Source of the DNA: Myroides marinus
GTDB taxonomy: Bacteria > Bacteroidota > Bacteroidia > Flavobacteriales > Flavobacteriaceae
Direction: 5' to 3'
Length of the DNA: 64,000 nucleotides
NCBI RefSeq assembly: GCF_900109075.1
Contig: NZ_FNYS01000007.1
Coordinates: 62,001 to 126,000, forward strand
Shown here: positions 1 through 8,822 of the stretch, in pieces
Position numbering within the stretch: the stretch's first letter is position 1
Layout: the number at the start of each line of letters is the position of its first letter
The notes under the pieces: generated by a model
What the model was told of the DNA's origin: nothing
Seen by the model: only the letters and a program-made list of their open reading frames with translations
The model's database searches: none
Program-made: the position numbers and the translations under genes

Positions 1-445
1 TTGAAAAAGAAGAAAGATCTGTTATTATATTTTCTGAATCCTCTCCAATTAATCTATCATAGACATCTGCTAAATAGTCTCCTACTTTAGAACTATAAAA
101 CTTTCGTTCAATCTCAAAATCATTTTCTGTTCTACTAATCTGAGCATATCTATTAATAAACTTATTATTAACCTCTATCTCTTTTAGGTTTAGAACTATC
201 TGAGACTCTTTACGCCTTTTAATTTTAGTAAGTAATTCTAATAAACTATCTGTAAATTGAATATGAAAGAGTTCTAGCTTATTATAATCTAAAGTTTCAT
301 CATCACTTTCTTTAAAGATTGTATGTATTAACTCTGTTTTTATAAAGACACTAATCAGATCAGCTTGTTTATAGAAATTGCTAAGAAGCTTTAATCTTAC
401 GATTCTTCTCTGACTATCTCTTAATATTAAATCATTTTGAGTCAA
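1..445 (-). CDS. Uncharacterised protein downstream of telA, cut by the window edge
   Basis: An open frame runs leftward off the window edge from a TTG at 445-443; at least 148 codons are visible. An in-frame TAA lies directly upstream of this TTG and I see no ATG in the visible frame, so TTG is the best start. The gene begins nine bases after the telA stop, which suggests it is the next gene of the Ter operon. The visible sequence is charged and predicted helical (for example ELLTKIKRRKESQIVLNLKE), with no signal peptide or membrane segment. I do not recognise the family, and the remaining part lies outside the window. Confidence 0.6.
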   Translation of the reverse strand, partial: MTQNDLILRDSQRRIVRLKLLSNFYKQADLISVFIKTELIHTIFKESDDETLDYNKLELFHIQFTDSLLELLTKIKRRKESQIVLNLKEIEVNNKFINRYAQISRTENDFEIERKFYSSKVGDYLADVYDRLIGEDSENIITDLSSFS

Positions 446-454
446 TTACTTATA

Positions 455-1528
455 CTATGAATTCTTTAAATTATTTCTCAATTCTGTTTCAAGCTTTTGC
501 AAATCACTATCTAACTGTTTTCTGCTAAGGGCTCCCTCATTCTGAATTTTCTTCACATCATTTAATGTATTAATTAATGATGCTGTTGTCTCTCTCAATG
601 TCTCAACAGATACAATAGTACGTTCGTTAGCTTGAGCCACTTGTCGGCTATTTTGTCCTAATCGCTCTGCATTCTTACGTAAGATCTCTTCTGTAGTAGA
701 AGATATCTTTTCTTGTATCTCTATATGTTGCTGTTGTCTATGCATTGCTACAGCTAGAGTTAACTGATTCTTCCATACAGGTAATGTAGTCGTTAGAATA
801 GTCTGTGCTTTTTCAGCTATAGAAATATTATTACTTTGAACTAATCTTACCTGTGGCAATGACTGTAGAATAATAAGACGAACTACTTTTAAATCTGCTA
901 ATCTTCGATCTAACCTATTAACAAAGTCTCTCTTATCAGATATTTCATAATCCTGATATTGATCTGGTTTAGTTTCCATCTCCATCAACTCTGTTCTAGA
1001 ACGCTCTAAACGCATACTTCCAGCTATGATATACTTTTCTAATTCTTTTACTGAATGAACATTAGAATCAAAAATAGTTTGTAAAACAGCATTGTCCTTC
1101 GCAGAATTGATAATTCCAGCATTTACCTTATGAGATATAGAGTCAATATTGTTTACAATCTTATCATATTTAGCAAAAAGGTTTTCCACCTCAGTAACTA
1201 TTTTTTTCATGAAAGGTAATTTTCGCAAAAAACCCTTTAGCTTATTTTGCTGTAATTCATCTACATCTACGTAGTTAAGCTCAATTAACAATCCATTAAT
1301 TAATTCTCCTACTTCTCCAGAATTAGAACGTCTCACATTACTTAAAAAAGAATCACTTTGACTTGCTAAACTAGATTGCAATTCTGATCCATAGTTCAGT
1401 ATTGAATTAGGATTACTCTCATCAATAGAATTAGCAACAATTTCATATTCACTAGTATCTACTTGTGCTAGGTTATCAAGCGCTACATTTCCTTCTTTAT
1501 CTATTAATATTAATTCTTGCTTATCCAT
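455..1528 (-). CDS. telA: Toxic anion resistance protein, TelA/KlaA family
   Basis: The 357-residue protein is predicted soluble and largely helical or coiled coil, which fits the TelA family linked to tellurite and other toxic-anion resistance. Helices around residues 95-360 with family-like stretches (AGSMRLERSRTELMEME, LTTTLPVWKNQLTLA) support the call; the first 90 residues are acidic and low in complexity. The biochemical role of TelA is not established. It starts with ATG 11 bases downstream of a terD-like gene and is followed by another open frame, so it lies inside the Ter operon. Its neighbours make a role in the Ter stress system more likely than a stand-alone function. Confidence 0.85.
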   Translation of the reverse strand: MDKQELILIDKEGNVALDNLAQVDTSEYEIVANSIDESNPNSILNYGSELQSSLASQSDSFLSNVRRSNSGEVGELINGLLIELNYVDVDELQQNKLKGFLRKLPFMKKIVTEVENLFAKYDKIVNNIDSISHKVNAGIINSAKDNAVLQTIFDSNVHSVKELEKYIIAGSMRLERSRTELMEMETKPDQYQDYEISDKRDFVNRLDRRLADLKVVRLIILQSLPQVRLVQSNNISIAEKAQTILTTTLPVWKNQLTLAVAMHRQQQHIEIQEKISSTTEEILRKNAERLGQNSRQVAQANERTIVSVETLRETTASLINTLNDVKKIQNEGALSRKQLDSDLQKLETELRNNLKNS

Positions 1529-1539
1529 ATTCAGAAGTT

Positions 1540-2094
1540 TTACTGATATTTTTCTACATATGCACCTAAACCATCGCGTTGTCCACTACCAACAGCCTCG
1601 AATTTCCATTCTCCATTTCTTTCATATATTCTTCCGAATTCAACAGCAGTTTCGATAGAGAAGTCCTCGTCTAACTCATATTTTAATAATTCTTCTTTAG
1701 AATTAGTATCTACAATACGTATAAATGAGTTCCTAACTTGTCCAAAGTTTTGTTTTCGTGATTCTGCTTCATGAATAGTTACTACCACAATAATCTCTTT
1801 TACCTTTGAATCTATTTTAGTCAAATCAATTAAAATTTGTTCATCATCCCCATCTCCATCTCCAGTAAGATTATCTCCAGTATGAATAACTGCTTCCTCA
1901 GGTGATTTAAGATTGTTATAAAAAATAAAGTGACTATCACTAACTAATTTTTTATTTTCTCCTAATAAAAATACCGATGCATCTAAATCAAAAGCACCTC
2001 CTGTAGATGTTTCATTAACATCCCATCCTAATCCTATTGTAAATTTTGGAGCGTTAATATTTTGTCTTTGCCCCTTTTGTAAGTTAATTGCCAT
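1540..2094 (-). CDS. terD: TerD-family stress protein
   Basis: This 184-residue protein is a clear TerD-domain member. It starts MAINLQKGQRQ, has the GLGWDVNE segment near residue 22, DLDAS near 37, and an acidic loop (TGDGDGDDEQ) of the kind that binds Ca2+ in characterised TerD proteins. TerD proteins are cytoplasmic and give tellurite, phage and colicin resistance in enterobacteria. It is the third TerD paralogue here and closely resembles the one at 4233-4808. Its start overlaps the end of the upstream phosphoribosyltransferase gene by 11 bases, indicating translational coupling. Confidence 0.93.
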   Translation of the reverse strand: MAINLQKGQRQNINAPKFTIGLGWDVNETSTGGAFDLDASVFLLGENKKLVSDSHFIFYNNLKSPEEAVIHTGDNLTGDGDGDDEQILIDLTKIDSKVKEIIVVVTIHEAESRKQNFGQVRNSFIRIVDTNSKEELLKYELDEDFSIETAVEFGRIYERNGEWKFEAVGSGQRDGLGAYVEKYQ

Positions 2095-2890
2095 AATAAA
2101 GTTTTTTTAAATTTATTTGATACTCTTCTAATAAGTGATAATCATTACTGATCGCCAAGTCAAACATCTTTGCCTTTCTATCTTCTCTTATATGATTTAC
2201 CACATAATTAAACTGATTGTAGTCTAGATTAAGGATATATTTAATAACACGTGTATTAAATCTAAAACTATCTGAATTAATAAGATTTACTAATGATTCA
2301 GCACTATTAATGGTATAGTAATTAAAGAAATTCTCTATTCTAGGATCAAGATTGGCATTAACCACTTCTGCGTAATAAAGAAATAAAAAGGTTCCTTCTA
2401 CTTTATACTCATTAAGAATTTTCTTAACTGTATATTCATGACTACCTGTGATCTTAATATCATCTAAAAAGATGCATAGCTTATCCTTAAGTAATTCCTT
2501 ATCTATATAGTAAGTATCATTCGCTATTAAATTCTTTCTATCTTCAAAAGATAGATTGCCATAATCTATGGTATAAGTTTGTTTTCTATGAATCTTACCC
2601 AACTTAGAAGATCCAAAACCTCTAAGGAATAGAAATCTATCTAACTCAACTTTGAAATAATAACACAAATAGTTCGACGCTGTTGGAATAGACATATATG
2701 GACTTGGAAAGATGTAAATATCTTCTCCCAAAATACTATCTGCATACTCTTCTATAAAACCTTGAAACAGTTCTTTAGCAAATTGTTCTGCTACATTAGT
2801 ATTTCCAAATTTAAACACGCTATAATCAGAGGGACTAAAAGTAAATGTCACCTCATTATCTATTTTATATAAACTATATCTATCAACCAT
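2084..2890 (-). CDS. Ter-operon phosphoribosyltransferase-like protein
   Basis: The 268-residue soluble protein carries a PRPP-binding signature near residue 140: hydrophobic strand, DD, then TG (CIFLDDIKITGSHEYT), the hallmark of type I phosphoribosyltransferases. Ter operons in many bacteria encode phosphoribosyltransferases together with HAD phosphatases and ATP-grasp enzymes. Published comparative genomics (Anantharaman, Iyer and Aravind) proposed that these make a nucleoside-like metabolite. The gene overlaps the HAD gene upstream by 8 bases and a terD gene downstream by 11, so the three are very likely co-translated. The substrate is unknown; a salvage role is less likely in this setting. 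Confidence 0.78.
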   Translation of the reverse strand: MVDRYSLYKIDNEVTFTFSPSDYSVFKFGNTNVAEQFAKELFQGFIEEYADSILGEDIYIFPSPYMSIPTASNYLCYYFKVELDRFLFLRGFGSSKLGKIHRKQTYTIDYGNLSFEDRKNLIANDTYYIDKELLKDKLCIFLDDIKITGSHEYTVKKILNEYKVEGTFLFLYYAEVVNANLDPRIENFFNYYTINSAESLVNLINSDSFRFNTRVIKYILNLDYNQFNYVVNHIREDRKAKMFDLAISNDYHLLEEYQINLKKLYYGN

Positions 2891-3536
2891 TCTTAACTAA
2901 ATATGCACTAAAACCAAAATCTAAAGCCCCCTGATAATCCGATAAGTTATTATCTCCAATATGAACAATTTGTTTATCCATTATAGATACATCTACTTGA
3001 TTGCGAACTAATTTATAAATCTCAGGATTAGGCTTAGATAAATTCACTTCATCAGAAAAAATCAAAAAATCAAAATATTGAAGTAAGTCGATTTCTTCTA
3101 AATATTTTTTAATTGTCCTCCCTTTTATAAATCCTGTATTGCTTAATATATTAAGTGTACACCCATGATCTCTTAACCTTAAGAAATCTGTTGAATTAAA
3201 GTGATCTAATAATACAGGAGGATAATTAAAAAACATCTTTTCAGATTCTAGATAAAACTCTTCTAGCTCTTTAAAAGATGGTAATACATTAAATCTACCA
3301 AGAATTAAAAGGTAAATTTCTAAAGTATCTATATTACCACCTGTTGTCTCATTAATTTTATTACACAATACGTCATAGTATCTCAATACTGAGCTAACCT
3401 CTTCTATAGATTCATTTATAGAAAAATAGTCTTTAAATAACTGAGCTCTTCTTGTCTTAAAATCAGGATGTGAACGAAATAATGTTAACCAGAGATCGAA
3501 AGAATAGTGTTTATACACCCTAGAATCTAAATTCAT
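2883..3536 (-). CDS. HAD-family hydrolase of the Ter operon
   Basis: All four HAD motifs are visible in the 217 residues: motif I FDLWLTLF near residue 14, motif II ILSNTG near 129, the motif III Lys in SKPNPEIY near 165, and motif IV HIGDNNLSDYQGA near 192. The enzyme is therefore probably an active Mg2+-dependent phosphatase. Motif I reads DLWLT where many HADs have DxDGT, so the second Asp is replaced by Trp; this also occurs in other subgroups such as haloacid dehalogenases and some phosphatases. It is packed between a TerD gene (2-base gap) and the phosphoribosyltransferase (8-base overlap), so it probably removes a phosphate in the same pathway. Confidence 0.85.
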   Translation of the reverse strand: MNLDSRVYKHYSFDLWLTLFRSHPDFKTRRAQLFKDYFSINESIEEVSSVLRYYDVLCNKINETTGGNIDTLEIYLLILGRFNVLPSFKELEEFYLESEKMFFNYPPVLLDHFNSTDFLRLRDHGCTLNILSNTGFIKGRTIKKYLEEIDLLQYFDFLIFSDEVNLSKPNPEIYKLVRNQVDVSIMDKQIVHIGDNNLSDYQGALDFGFSAYLVKNG

Positions 3537-3538
3537 TA

Positions 3539-4219
3539 CTATTTATAATCTCTTGAAATTCTATCAATAGTTTGAACGAATATATTATCCTCTGTAGGAT
3601 CACCTATTGCATCAAACTTCCATTCTCCGTTTTTCTTGTATAACTTAGCTAAGATTATAGCTCGCTTATTTCTAAAGTTACTATCTGTAACTATATCAAA
3701 ATTAGAGAACACACTGTTCACTCTAGATGGTGTTCCTTCATACATTCTAATCTTAGCAAAAGGTATTTGAGCAAAGTCAAAACTTTGTCCTTGATTTAAA
3801 TAGATATTAATAAAGAAATATATCTTCTCTACTGAAGTATTTACTCTATTTAAATCTACTGTAATAACTTCATTATCTAATCCATCATCTCCTCCAACAT
3901 CTCCTTGACGATCATCTCCACTATGACGAAGTGCTCCTTCGTAAGATTGTAATTTACCTAAAGGCAAATTATTTTGAGCTAACCATCCATTGTAATCTGG
4001 TGAATATAGCCAGTCAACAACATTACCAGATCCATCTAGCATTACGCAACTCAAGTCTAAATCAACATCTTCAACAACTTTCTTGGTACCAAAACCAAAT
4101 AGTCCTGATTTAGTTGTCTCAATTGCTCCCCAGTTTACACCAATACAAAAATTAGTAAGTGATTCTCCTGATTCTTTTCTTAGGTCAATCTTTTGACCTT
4201 TCTGTAAATTAATAGCCAT
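3539..4219 (-). CDS. TerD-family protein, long variant
   Basis: The 226-residue protein begins MAINLQKGQKIDL like its paralogues but has longer loops. A GFGTKKVVEDVDLDLS segment follows the first strands, a YSPDYNGWLAQ segment sits near residue 72, and an acidic stretch (HSGDDRQGDVGGDDG) probably binds Ca2+. This longer architecture resembles TerZ/CABP-like TerD proteins more than short TerD/TerE. It lies 13 bases after a short terD gene and 2 bases before the HAD gene. Three divergent TerD paralogues in one operon suggest a hetero-oligomeric or multi-sensor arrangement, which is inference. Confidence 0.9.
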   Translation of the reverse strand: MAINLQKGQKIDLRKESGESLTNFCIGVNWGAIETTKSGLFGFGTKKVVEDVDLDLSCVMLDGSGNVVDWLYSPDYNGWLAQNNLPLGKLQSYEGALRHSGDDRQGDVGGDDGLDNEVITVDLNRVNTSVEKIYFFINIYLNQGQSFDFAQIPFAKIRMYEGTPSRVNSVFSNFDIVTDSNFRNKRAIILAKLYKKNGEWKFDAIGDPTEDNIFVQTIDRISRDYK

Positions 4220-4232
4220 TTTTAATTATGTT

Positions 4233-4808
4233 TTATTTAATAATTGTTCCACTATAATACTTCTCTAAGAAGAATCCTAAATCTGCTTGATAACCAATCC
4301 CTGAAGCCTCAAATTTCCATCCTCCATTCCTTTTATATAATCTTCCGAATTCTATACCCGTTTCTATAGAGAAATCCTCATCCAGTTCATACTTTGCAAT
4401 TTCTTCTCTTGTGTTATTATCTACTACACGGATATAAGAGTTTCTAACCTGTCCAAAGTTTTGTCGTCTCTCTTTAAAACCTTCTATTGTAACTACAAAA
4501 AGAATTTCCTCTACACGATTGTCTATTTTTCCTAAATCCACAATTATTGCCTCATCATCATCACCATCACTGTTTTTACCACTAGGATCATCTCCTGTAT
4601 GAGTTAAAGCACCATCAGGAGATTTAAGATTATTATAGAACACAAAGTACTCTTCAGTAACAAGTTTTCGCTGTGCATCAATCATGATAGCTGAAGCATC
4701 TAAGTCAAAGTCATGTCCTGTACCTTCATTTGGATCCCAACCTAGACCAATAGTTAAATTGTTTAAACCAATATCAATCTTTTGACCTTTTACTAAATTA
4801 ATTGCCAT
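4233..4808 (-). CDS. terD: TerD-family protein, first gene of the Ter operon
   Basis: The 191-residue protein has the TerD fold signatures: MAINLVKGQKIDIG at the start, GLGWDPNEG near residue 21, DFDLDAS near 33, and the acidic loop TGDDPSGKNSDGDDDE. It closely matches the TerD at 1540-2094, including the shared RQNFGQVRNS segment. It is the most upstream gene of the Ter cluster in the window, preceded by 189 AT-rich non-coding bases that probably hold the operon promoter. I could not pin a convincing TAnnTTTG box there. Confidence 0.93.
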   Translation of the reverse strand: MAINLVKGQKIDIGLNNLTIGLGWDPNEGTGHDFDLDASAIMIDAQRKLVTEEYFVFYNNLKSPDGALTHTGDDPSGKNSDGDDDEAIIVDLGKIDNRVEEILFVVTIEGFKERRQNFGQVRNSYIRVVDNNTREEIAKYELDEDFSIETGIEFGRLYKRNGGWKFEASGIGYQADLGFFLEKYYSGTIIK

Positions 4809-4997
4809 TTATTATCATCTTTTAAATTATACCTATCTCCTCATCTTACAATACTACACACTCCCAATAAATTATAAAACTTTTATAACTAAACACTAAA
4901 TTATATTAAATAATTTAAACAATTAAATAAAACTTAAAATATTATTTACAAATAGCTATAATAGTAACTGCTATCACTTGTCAAGCGGTCTAACACA

Positions 4998-5849
4998 TTA
5001 ATCAACTACCTTTCCATCTCTAAACTTGATACGAGTTTTTCCATAGTGCCATATCTCTAGATCACCACTTGTAGTTATATCTGTAGGATCACCTTTAGCA
5101 GCCCATACATCATTCTTACTAGCTCCTAATCTAAATGCTCTTTTAGCAGGTGTTTGCTCTTTGCGATCATTCAGTTTTGCTACAGTCTCACTCTTTACAG
5201 ATTCAGTAGCTTTTTTTACCACTTTCTCTTCGTTCTTTACTATTTGCTCAGTATTCGATTTGCTTACTGTTATTTCAGTTGCTTGTTTTTCTTCTTCTTT
5301 ATCTACTAAAACTTGCTGCTGCTTCTCTTTCGCGACAATAATTTCACCTTTTGATTTTTCATATTCAGCATCATTATTAACTAAAGGTGTTTTCACTGCT
5401 TCTTCAGTTACTACCTCATTTGACTTTCCTTTATCACCATTTAAAGTAAAATAAGCAACCCCTCCTCCTCCAATAACGAGAATTCCAATCAAAACAAATA
5501 AAAAAATATAAGCAGTATTACTTTCCTTTACTGTTGTGACGCGACTCTCGCTAACAGAATGTTCTCTGTTAGGCAAAGCTGGTGGAGCATTATTTACAGG
5601 AGTAACTACTTCACTACGGATTGGTGCTCCAAATCCTCTTTCTAAATTATACTGCTCCCTCCTAGTTCTATCCCCTAAAACTTCAAAAGCCTCATTTAAT
5701 TGCTGATACATAGTCTTTAAATACATACTATTAGGGTTGCTAGAAGGATTATATCTTGCAAACAATCCTTTAAACACACGATGTAATTCTTCATCTGACA
5801 CAGTAGGATCAATACCTAAAACTTTGTAATAATTACTATTCTGATTCAT
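4998..5849 (-). CDS. Membrane-anchored J-domain-like protein with altered HPD motif
   Basis: Residues 5-70 look like a DnaJ J domain (NYYKVLGIDPTVSDEELHRV, then NEAFEVLGDRTRREQYNLER). At the loop where HPD should follow helix II the sequence reads ARYNPSSNPN, so the HPD tripeptide needed to stimulate DnaK ATPase is absent. A single hydrophobic segment lies near residues 112-135. It is followed by a Lys/Glu/Thr-rich linker and a C-terminal module (AFRLGASKNDVWAAKGDP) of about 45 residues. The likely layout is a cytoplasmic J-like domain and a periplasmic C-terminal module. The gene precedes the Ter operon on the same strand, but 189 bases separate them. Confidence 0.75.
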   Translation of the reverse strand: MNQNSNYYKVLGIDPTVSDEELHRVFKGLFARYNPSSNPNSMYLKTMYQQLNEAFEVLGDRTRREQYNLERGFGAPIRSEVVTPVNNAPPALPNREHSVSESRVTTVKESNTAYIFLFVLIGILVIGGGGVAYFTLNGDKGKSNEVVTEEAVKTPLVNNDAEYEKSKGEIIVAKEKQQQVLVDKEEEKQATEITVSKSNTEQIVKNEEKVVKKATESVKSETVAKLNDRKEQTPAKRAFRLGASKNDVWAAKGDPTDITTSGDLEIWHYGKTRIKFRDGKVVD

Positions 5850-6012
5850 TTTTTTAATTTAACTAAGCTCATTCTCTATTTTATAGATACAAACAATCTT
5901 CATCTGACATCAAAACAAGAAACAAACTTTTAACACAATTTGATAACAAATTTATAAAATAATAACATTTAAAAACTACAATATTCAAATATTTATTCTA
6001 AATGCATTAAAT

Positions 6013-6055
6013 AAAAAAAGCACCATAAATACTAAGTATTTATGGTGCTTTTTTT
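6013..6055 (-). terminator. Strong hairpin terminator
   Basis: A perfect 21-bp inverted repeat (left arm 6013-6033, right arm 6035-6055) with core AGCACCATAAATACT is flanked by A and T runs. It lies just past the stop of the 63-residue gene on the minus strand and could work in both directions. Confidence 0.88.
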
Positions 6056-6068
6056 ATTTATATATAAC

Positions 6069-6260
6069 CTAAGCGGTCAGTTCTTTTACTATGGAGTGCC
6101 ACATAGGGGGCAAATTAGTTATACTTTTCCATTTTTCAAATCCAATATTTTTAACAATAACCACTGCCTCTGAAATCTGTCTTCTGGAAGCACTTTTATT
6201 TACTATTGCTTGAGCTATACTAGTTAATTGTCCGAATGCTTTGGTTTCCTCTATTCTCAT
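6069..6260 (-). CDS. Small conserved-looking hypothetical protein, 63 residues
   Basis: The frame encodes a soluble, helical 63-residue protein starting MRIEETKAFGQLTSIAQ and ending MWHSIVKELTA. It begins with ATG, uses codons like its neighbours, and ends 14 bases before a perfect terminator hairpin, which argues that it is really expressed. No motif, signal peptide or membrane segment is visible, and I do not recognise a family. Flanking genes on both sides have their own terminators or promoters, so it is probably monocistronic. Confidence 0.6.
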   Translation of the reverse strand: MRIEETKAFGQLTSIAQAIVNKSASRRQISEAVVIVKNIGFEKWKSITNLPPMWHSIVKELTA

Positions 6261-6616
6261 AATCGCATCTCATTTATTTTAAAAAAAACTTACAAGAACA
6301 ATCAATAAATATTCAATACTTATTCATTTATTCTAATTCTATTTATCCTTGCCTTCTTCATCTAAACCTAATAGTTTGTAAGAACACTATATCATAAAAA
6401 CAAAAAAAATAATTGATAAAAAATAATTATTTTACAATATGATATCCTACGTTTTCATTAGATCTACCGATAAAGTCTTAAAATTTTAAATCTTTTATTA
6501 AGATAAGAATTTTTATAATCAATACAAAATTTAATGGGCTCTAAAATCTAATTTTAACCTATTCTTAGAAGATATGCATTAATAAAAGTTCTATATTCGA
6601 AGAAAATACTACAATT
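6261..6616. other. AT-rich intergenic region without a visible gene
   Basis: These 356 bases separate two divergently transcribed small genes and must contain both promoters. I see no hairpin, repeat or open frame of note. Confidence 0.6.
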
Positions 6617-6835
6617 ATGAGCCACAAAAAACTATTTGCAGGGAGTGAAATAATGGTACTAGCTGTACGTAACTTACTCGAAGAAAACAATATTCCTTAT
6701 ATTATCAGAGATGATATCGAATCTGCTATCAGAGTAGGATATGGAACATTAGATAAGGCTGTACATGTATTAGTAGAAGAAGAAAAGCTAGATAGAGCAA
6801 AAGCTTTACTAGAAGAAAACGATTTAAGAGAATAA
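6617..6835 (+). CDS. DUF2007-family putative signal-transducing protein
   Basis: The 72-residue protein fits the small DUF2007 family. It opens with KLFAGSEIMVLAVRNLLEENNIPY (positions 5-28), continues with a strand (YIIRDDIESA) and ends with VHVLVEEEKLDRAKALLEE. The fold is a ferredoxin-like alpha/beta unit related to PII-like and GlnB-type domains; its ligand is unknown. It stands alone, with a bidirectional terminator immediately after its stop. Confidence 0.82.
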   Translation: MSHKKLFAGSEIMVLAVRNLLEENNIPYIIRDDIESAIRVGYGTLDKAVHVLVEEEKLDRAKALLEENDLRE

Positions 6836-6861
6836 AAAAGCACCTTAATAGGTGCTTTTTT
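6834..6861. terminator. Bidirectional hairpin terminator
   Basis: Inverted repeat AAAAAAGCACCT (6834-6845) and its complement (6850-6861) around a 4-base loop, with A/T runs on both sides. It serves the DUF2007 gene on + and the sulfatase-like gene at 6900 on -. Confidence 0.9.
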
Positions 6862-6899
6862 ATTGCTAACAACTCCTCTGAGTCGCGTATTTACTATAA

Positions 6900-8822
6900 T
6901 TATTTATCTAGTTTTTTATTAATGATACGATCGTAGTAATCTTGTAAGAATGCCTTACACTTAACTTCCAGCCTAGTCATTTCTTTATTTTTTTTACTAA
7001 TTAGATTTTTCGTTAACCCCTTATCATTGATATCATAAAAACCTGTTACTTCTTTTCCATTGAATCTTACAATGTAATCACCTTCTTGATAGGTATACTC
7101 ATTCCCTCCAAAATTAATAGTAAACGGTGTAGAAACAGAATCGTTTAACAAGCTCCTCCCCCAACTTCTGAAAGGTTTATTATATCCTATAATATCTAAC
7201 ACCGTTGGATAAATATCTATCTGCTGTGCTAAGCTTCGGTTTTCACCTTTAAATCGTTCATCTGCAGAGTATATCATTATAGGGACTGCGGTTCGATTAA
7301 CTAGCTCTTTATACTTATCGTAATAAATCTGATTAGTATGATCAGCTGTTATAATAAATATTGTATTCTTAAACCAAGGTTCATTTTTACTCTCTTCAAA
7401 AAATCTCTTGAATGAATAATCTGTATAACCAATTGTTTTGTGTATTTCTACATTCCCTAAAGGAAACTTTCCAATATATTTGTCCGGTACTATATAAGGC
7501 TCATGAGAAGAAACACTAAACATAGTGGCAAAAAAAGGTCCTTTCTTCTTATTTAAAGTCTCTCGCATAAACTGAAAAAATGGCTCATCCCATATTCCCC
7601 ATGTACCGTCAAAATCATCATCATTATTATATTCAGTCATCCCATAGTAATTGTCATAACCAAGTATATTACCAAAGCCTAAAAAGCCCATAGAACCATT
7701 AACTGCTCCATGAAAAAAAGAAGTATCATACCCTTCACTATTCAACACTGAAACTAAAGATTCTATCTTCTGTGTTGGATAAGGTGAAGATGTAAAAGCA
7801 TCCTTAAACGAAGGTATCCCAGCTATAATAGAAGATACACCGTGAAGGGACTTATATCCATTCGCAAAAGCATTCGTGTATATTAAACTATGGTTGGCTA
7901 AAGAATCTAAAAATGGAGTATAACTTTTATAATTAGGTATATCTGTGTCTTTATTGTACGCACCTATATACTCTCGACCAAAGCTTTCTGTAATAAACAA
8001 TACTATATTAGGTCTACTAGGTTCGTTTGTATTATAATGCTTTACACCACTTACATATTGACTCACAGCTTTATCATCCATATAATCTACTAACTTATAA
8101 CTAGTCTTACCAATGGTACGCAAAATAGCAAATGGAGTGTTTAAAACTAGATCTCCATGCTCTGGTTTATCAGTATATCTATTAGCATCTACTATATTGA
8201 TAGGTCTAGTCTTTTTGGTAATTCCTCCTCGTATTCCTGCTATAACACAAAATGTAGATACCCCTAAAATAACTATACTAGATATGAAGTAGCTCTTTCT
8301 CGGACCTATAACTACAGGTTTCATCTTAACCCTTTTATATAAGAGTACCCATAAAGTAACACATACTATGTACAGAATTAGTACATGCCAATAATTAACC
8401 AAGAAGTTAGTAAATAGTTGTCCTTTATTATCTTCATGTTCTAAACTATCAAATATGGCTATAGTAGTCCTTGATAAAATATACTTATAATAGATAAGAT
8501 CAATAAAGTTAGTAGCGTATGCTAAGAGATTAGGAATAAAATAGGCATAAAAAACTACTTTTTGATATCCAGGTTTAGTGTTGATAAATACTGGTATTAT
8601 AGACAACAGGATAAACAAAATACTCATGTATAATATAGAAGCACTGTCGTAAGGTAAAGCATAAAATGCTAAAGATAATAACTGCCCTATTGAATCAATA
8701 TTAAGTAAATCTGCATTATAAAAATAAAACAATAATCGAACTACAAAATAAAAGACATAAGCTAATAATAATCTATATAGCATAATCTTTATTTCATACG
8801 TTCTAAACGTATTGTGGGTCAT
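6900..8822 (-). CDS. LtaS/alkaline phosphatase-superfamily membrane sulfatase-like protein (copy A)
   Basis: The 640-residue protein has about five N-terminal membrane helices (residues 10-200) and a large C-terminal domain of the sulfatase/phosphoglycerol transferase superfamily. Visible signatures are PNIVLFITESFGREY (metal site start), ANGYKSLHGVSS (likely region of the nucleophile), SSHEPY, and FIITADHTNQ (metal-binding Asp-His). This is the LtaS/MdoB-like architecture, facing the periplasm. Gram-negative relatives transfer phosphoglycerol or phosphoethanolamine to glycans or lipids; the acceptor here is unknown. A close paralogue lies at 9293-11218. The next gene downstream converges on a shared terminator. 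Confidence 0.85.
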   Translation of the reverse strand: MTHNTFRTYEIKIMLYRLLLAYVFYFVVRLLFYFYNADLLNIDSIGQLLSLAFYALPYDSASILYMSILFILLSIIPVFINTKPGYQKVVFYAYFIPNLLAYATNFIDLIYYKYILSRTTIAIFDSLEHEDNKGQLFTNFLVNYWHVLILYIVCVTLWVLLYKRVKMKPVVIGPRKSYFISSIVILGVSTFCVIAGIRGGITKKTRPINIVDANRYTDKPEHGDLVLNTPFAILRTIGKTSYKLVDYMDDKAVSQYVSGVKHYNTNEPSRPNIVLFITESFGREYIGAYNKDTDIPNYKSYTPFLDSLANHSLIYTNAFANGYKSLHGVSSIIAGIPSFKDAFTSSPYPTQKIESLVSVLNSEGYDTSFFHGAVNGSMGFLGFGNILGYDNYYGMTEYNNDDDFDGTWGIWDEPFFQFMRETLNKKKGPFFATMFSVSSHEPYIVPDKYIGKFPLGNVEIHKTIGYTDYSFKRFFEESKNEPWFKNTIFIITADHTNQIYYDKYKELVNRTAVPIMIYSADERFKGENRSLAQQIDIYPTVLDIIGYNKPFRSWGRSLLNDSVSTPFTINFGGNEYTYQEGDYIVRFNGKEVTGFYDINDKGLTKNLISKKNKEMTRLEVKCKAFLQDYYDRIINKKLDK

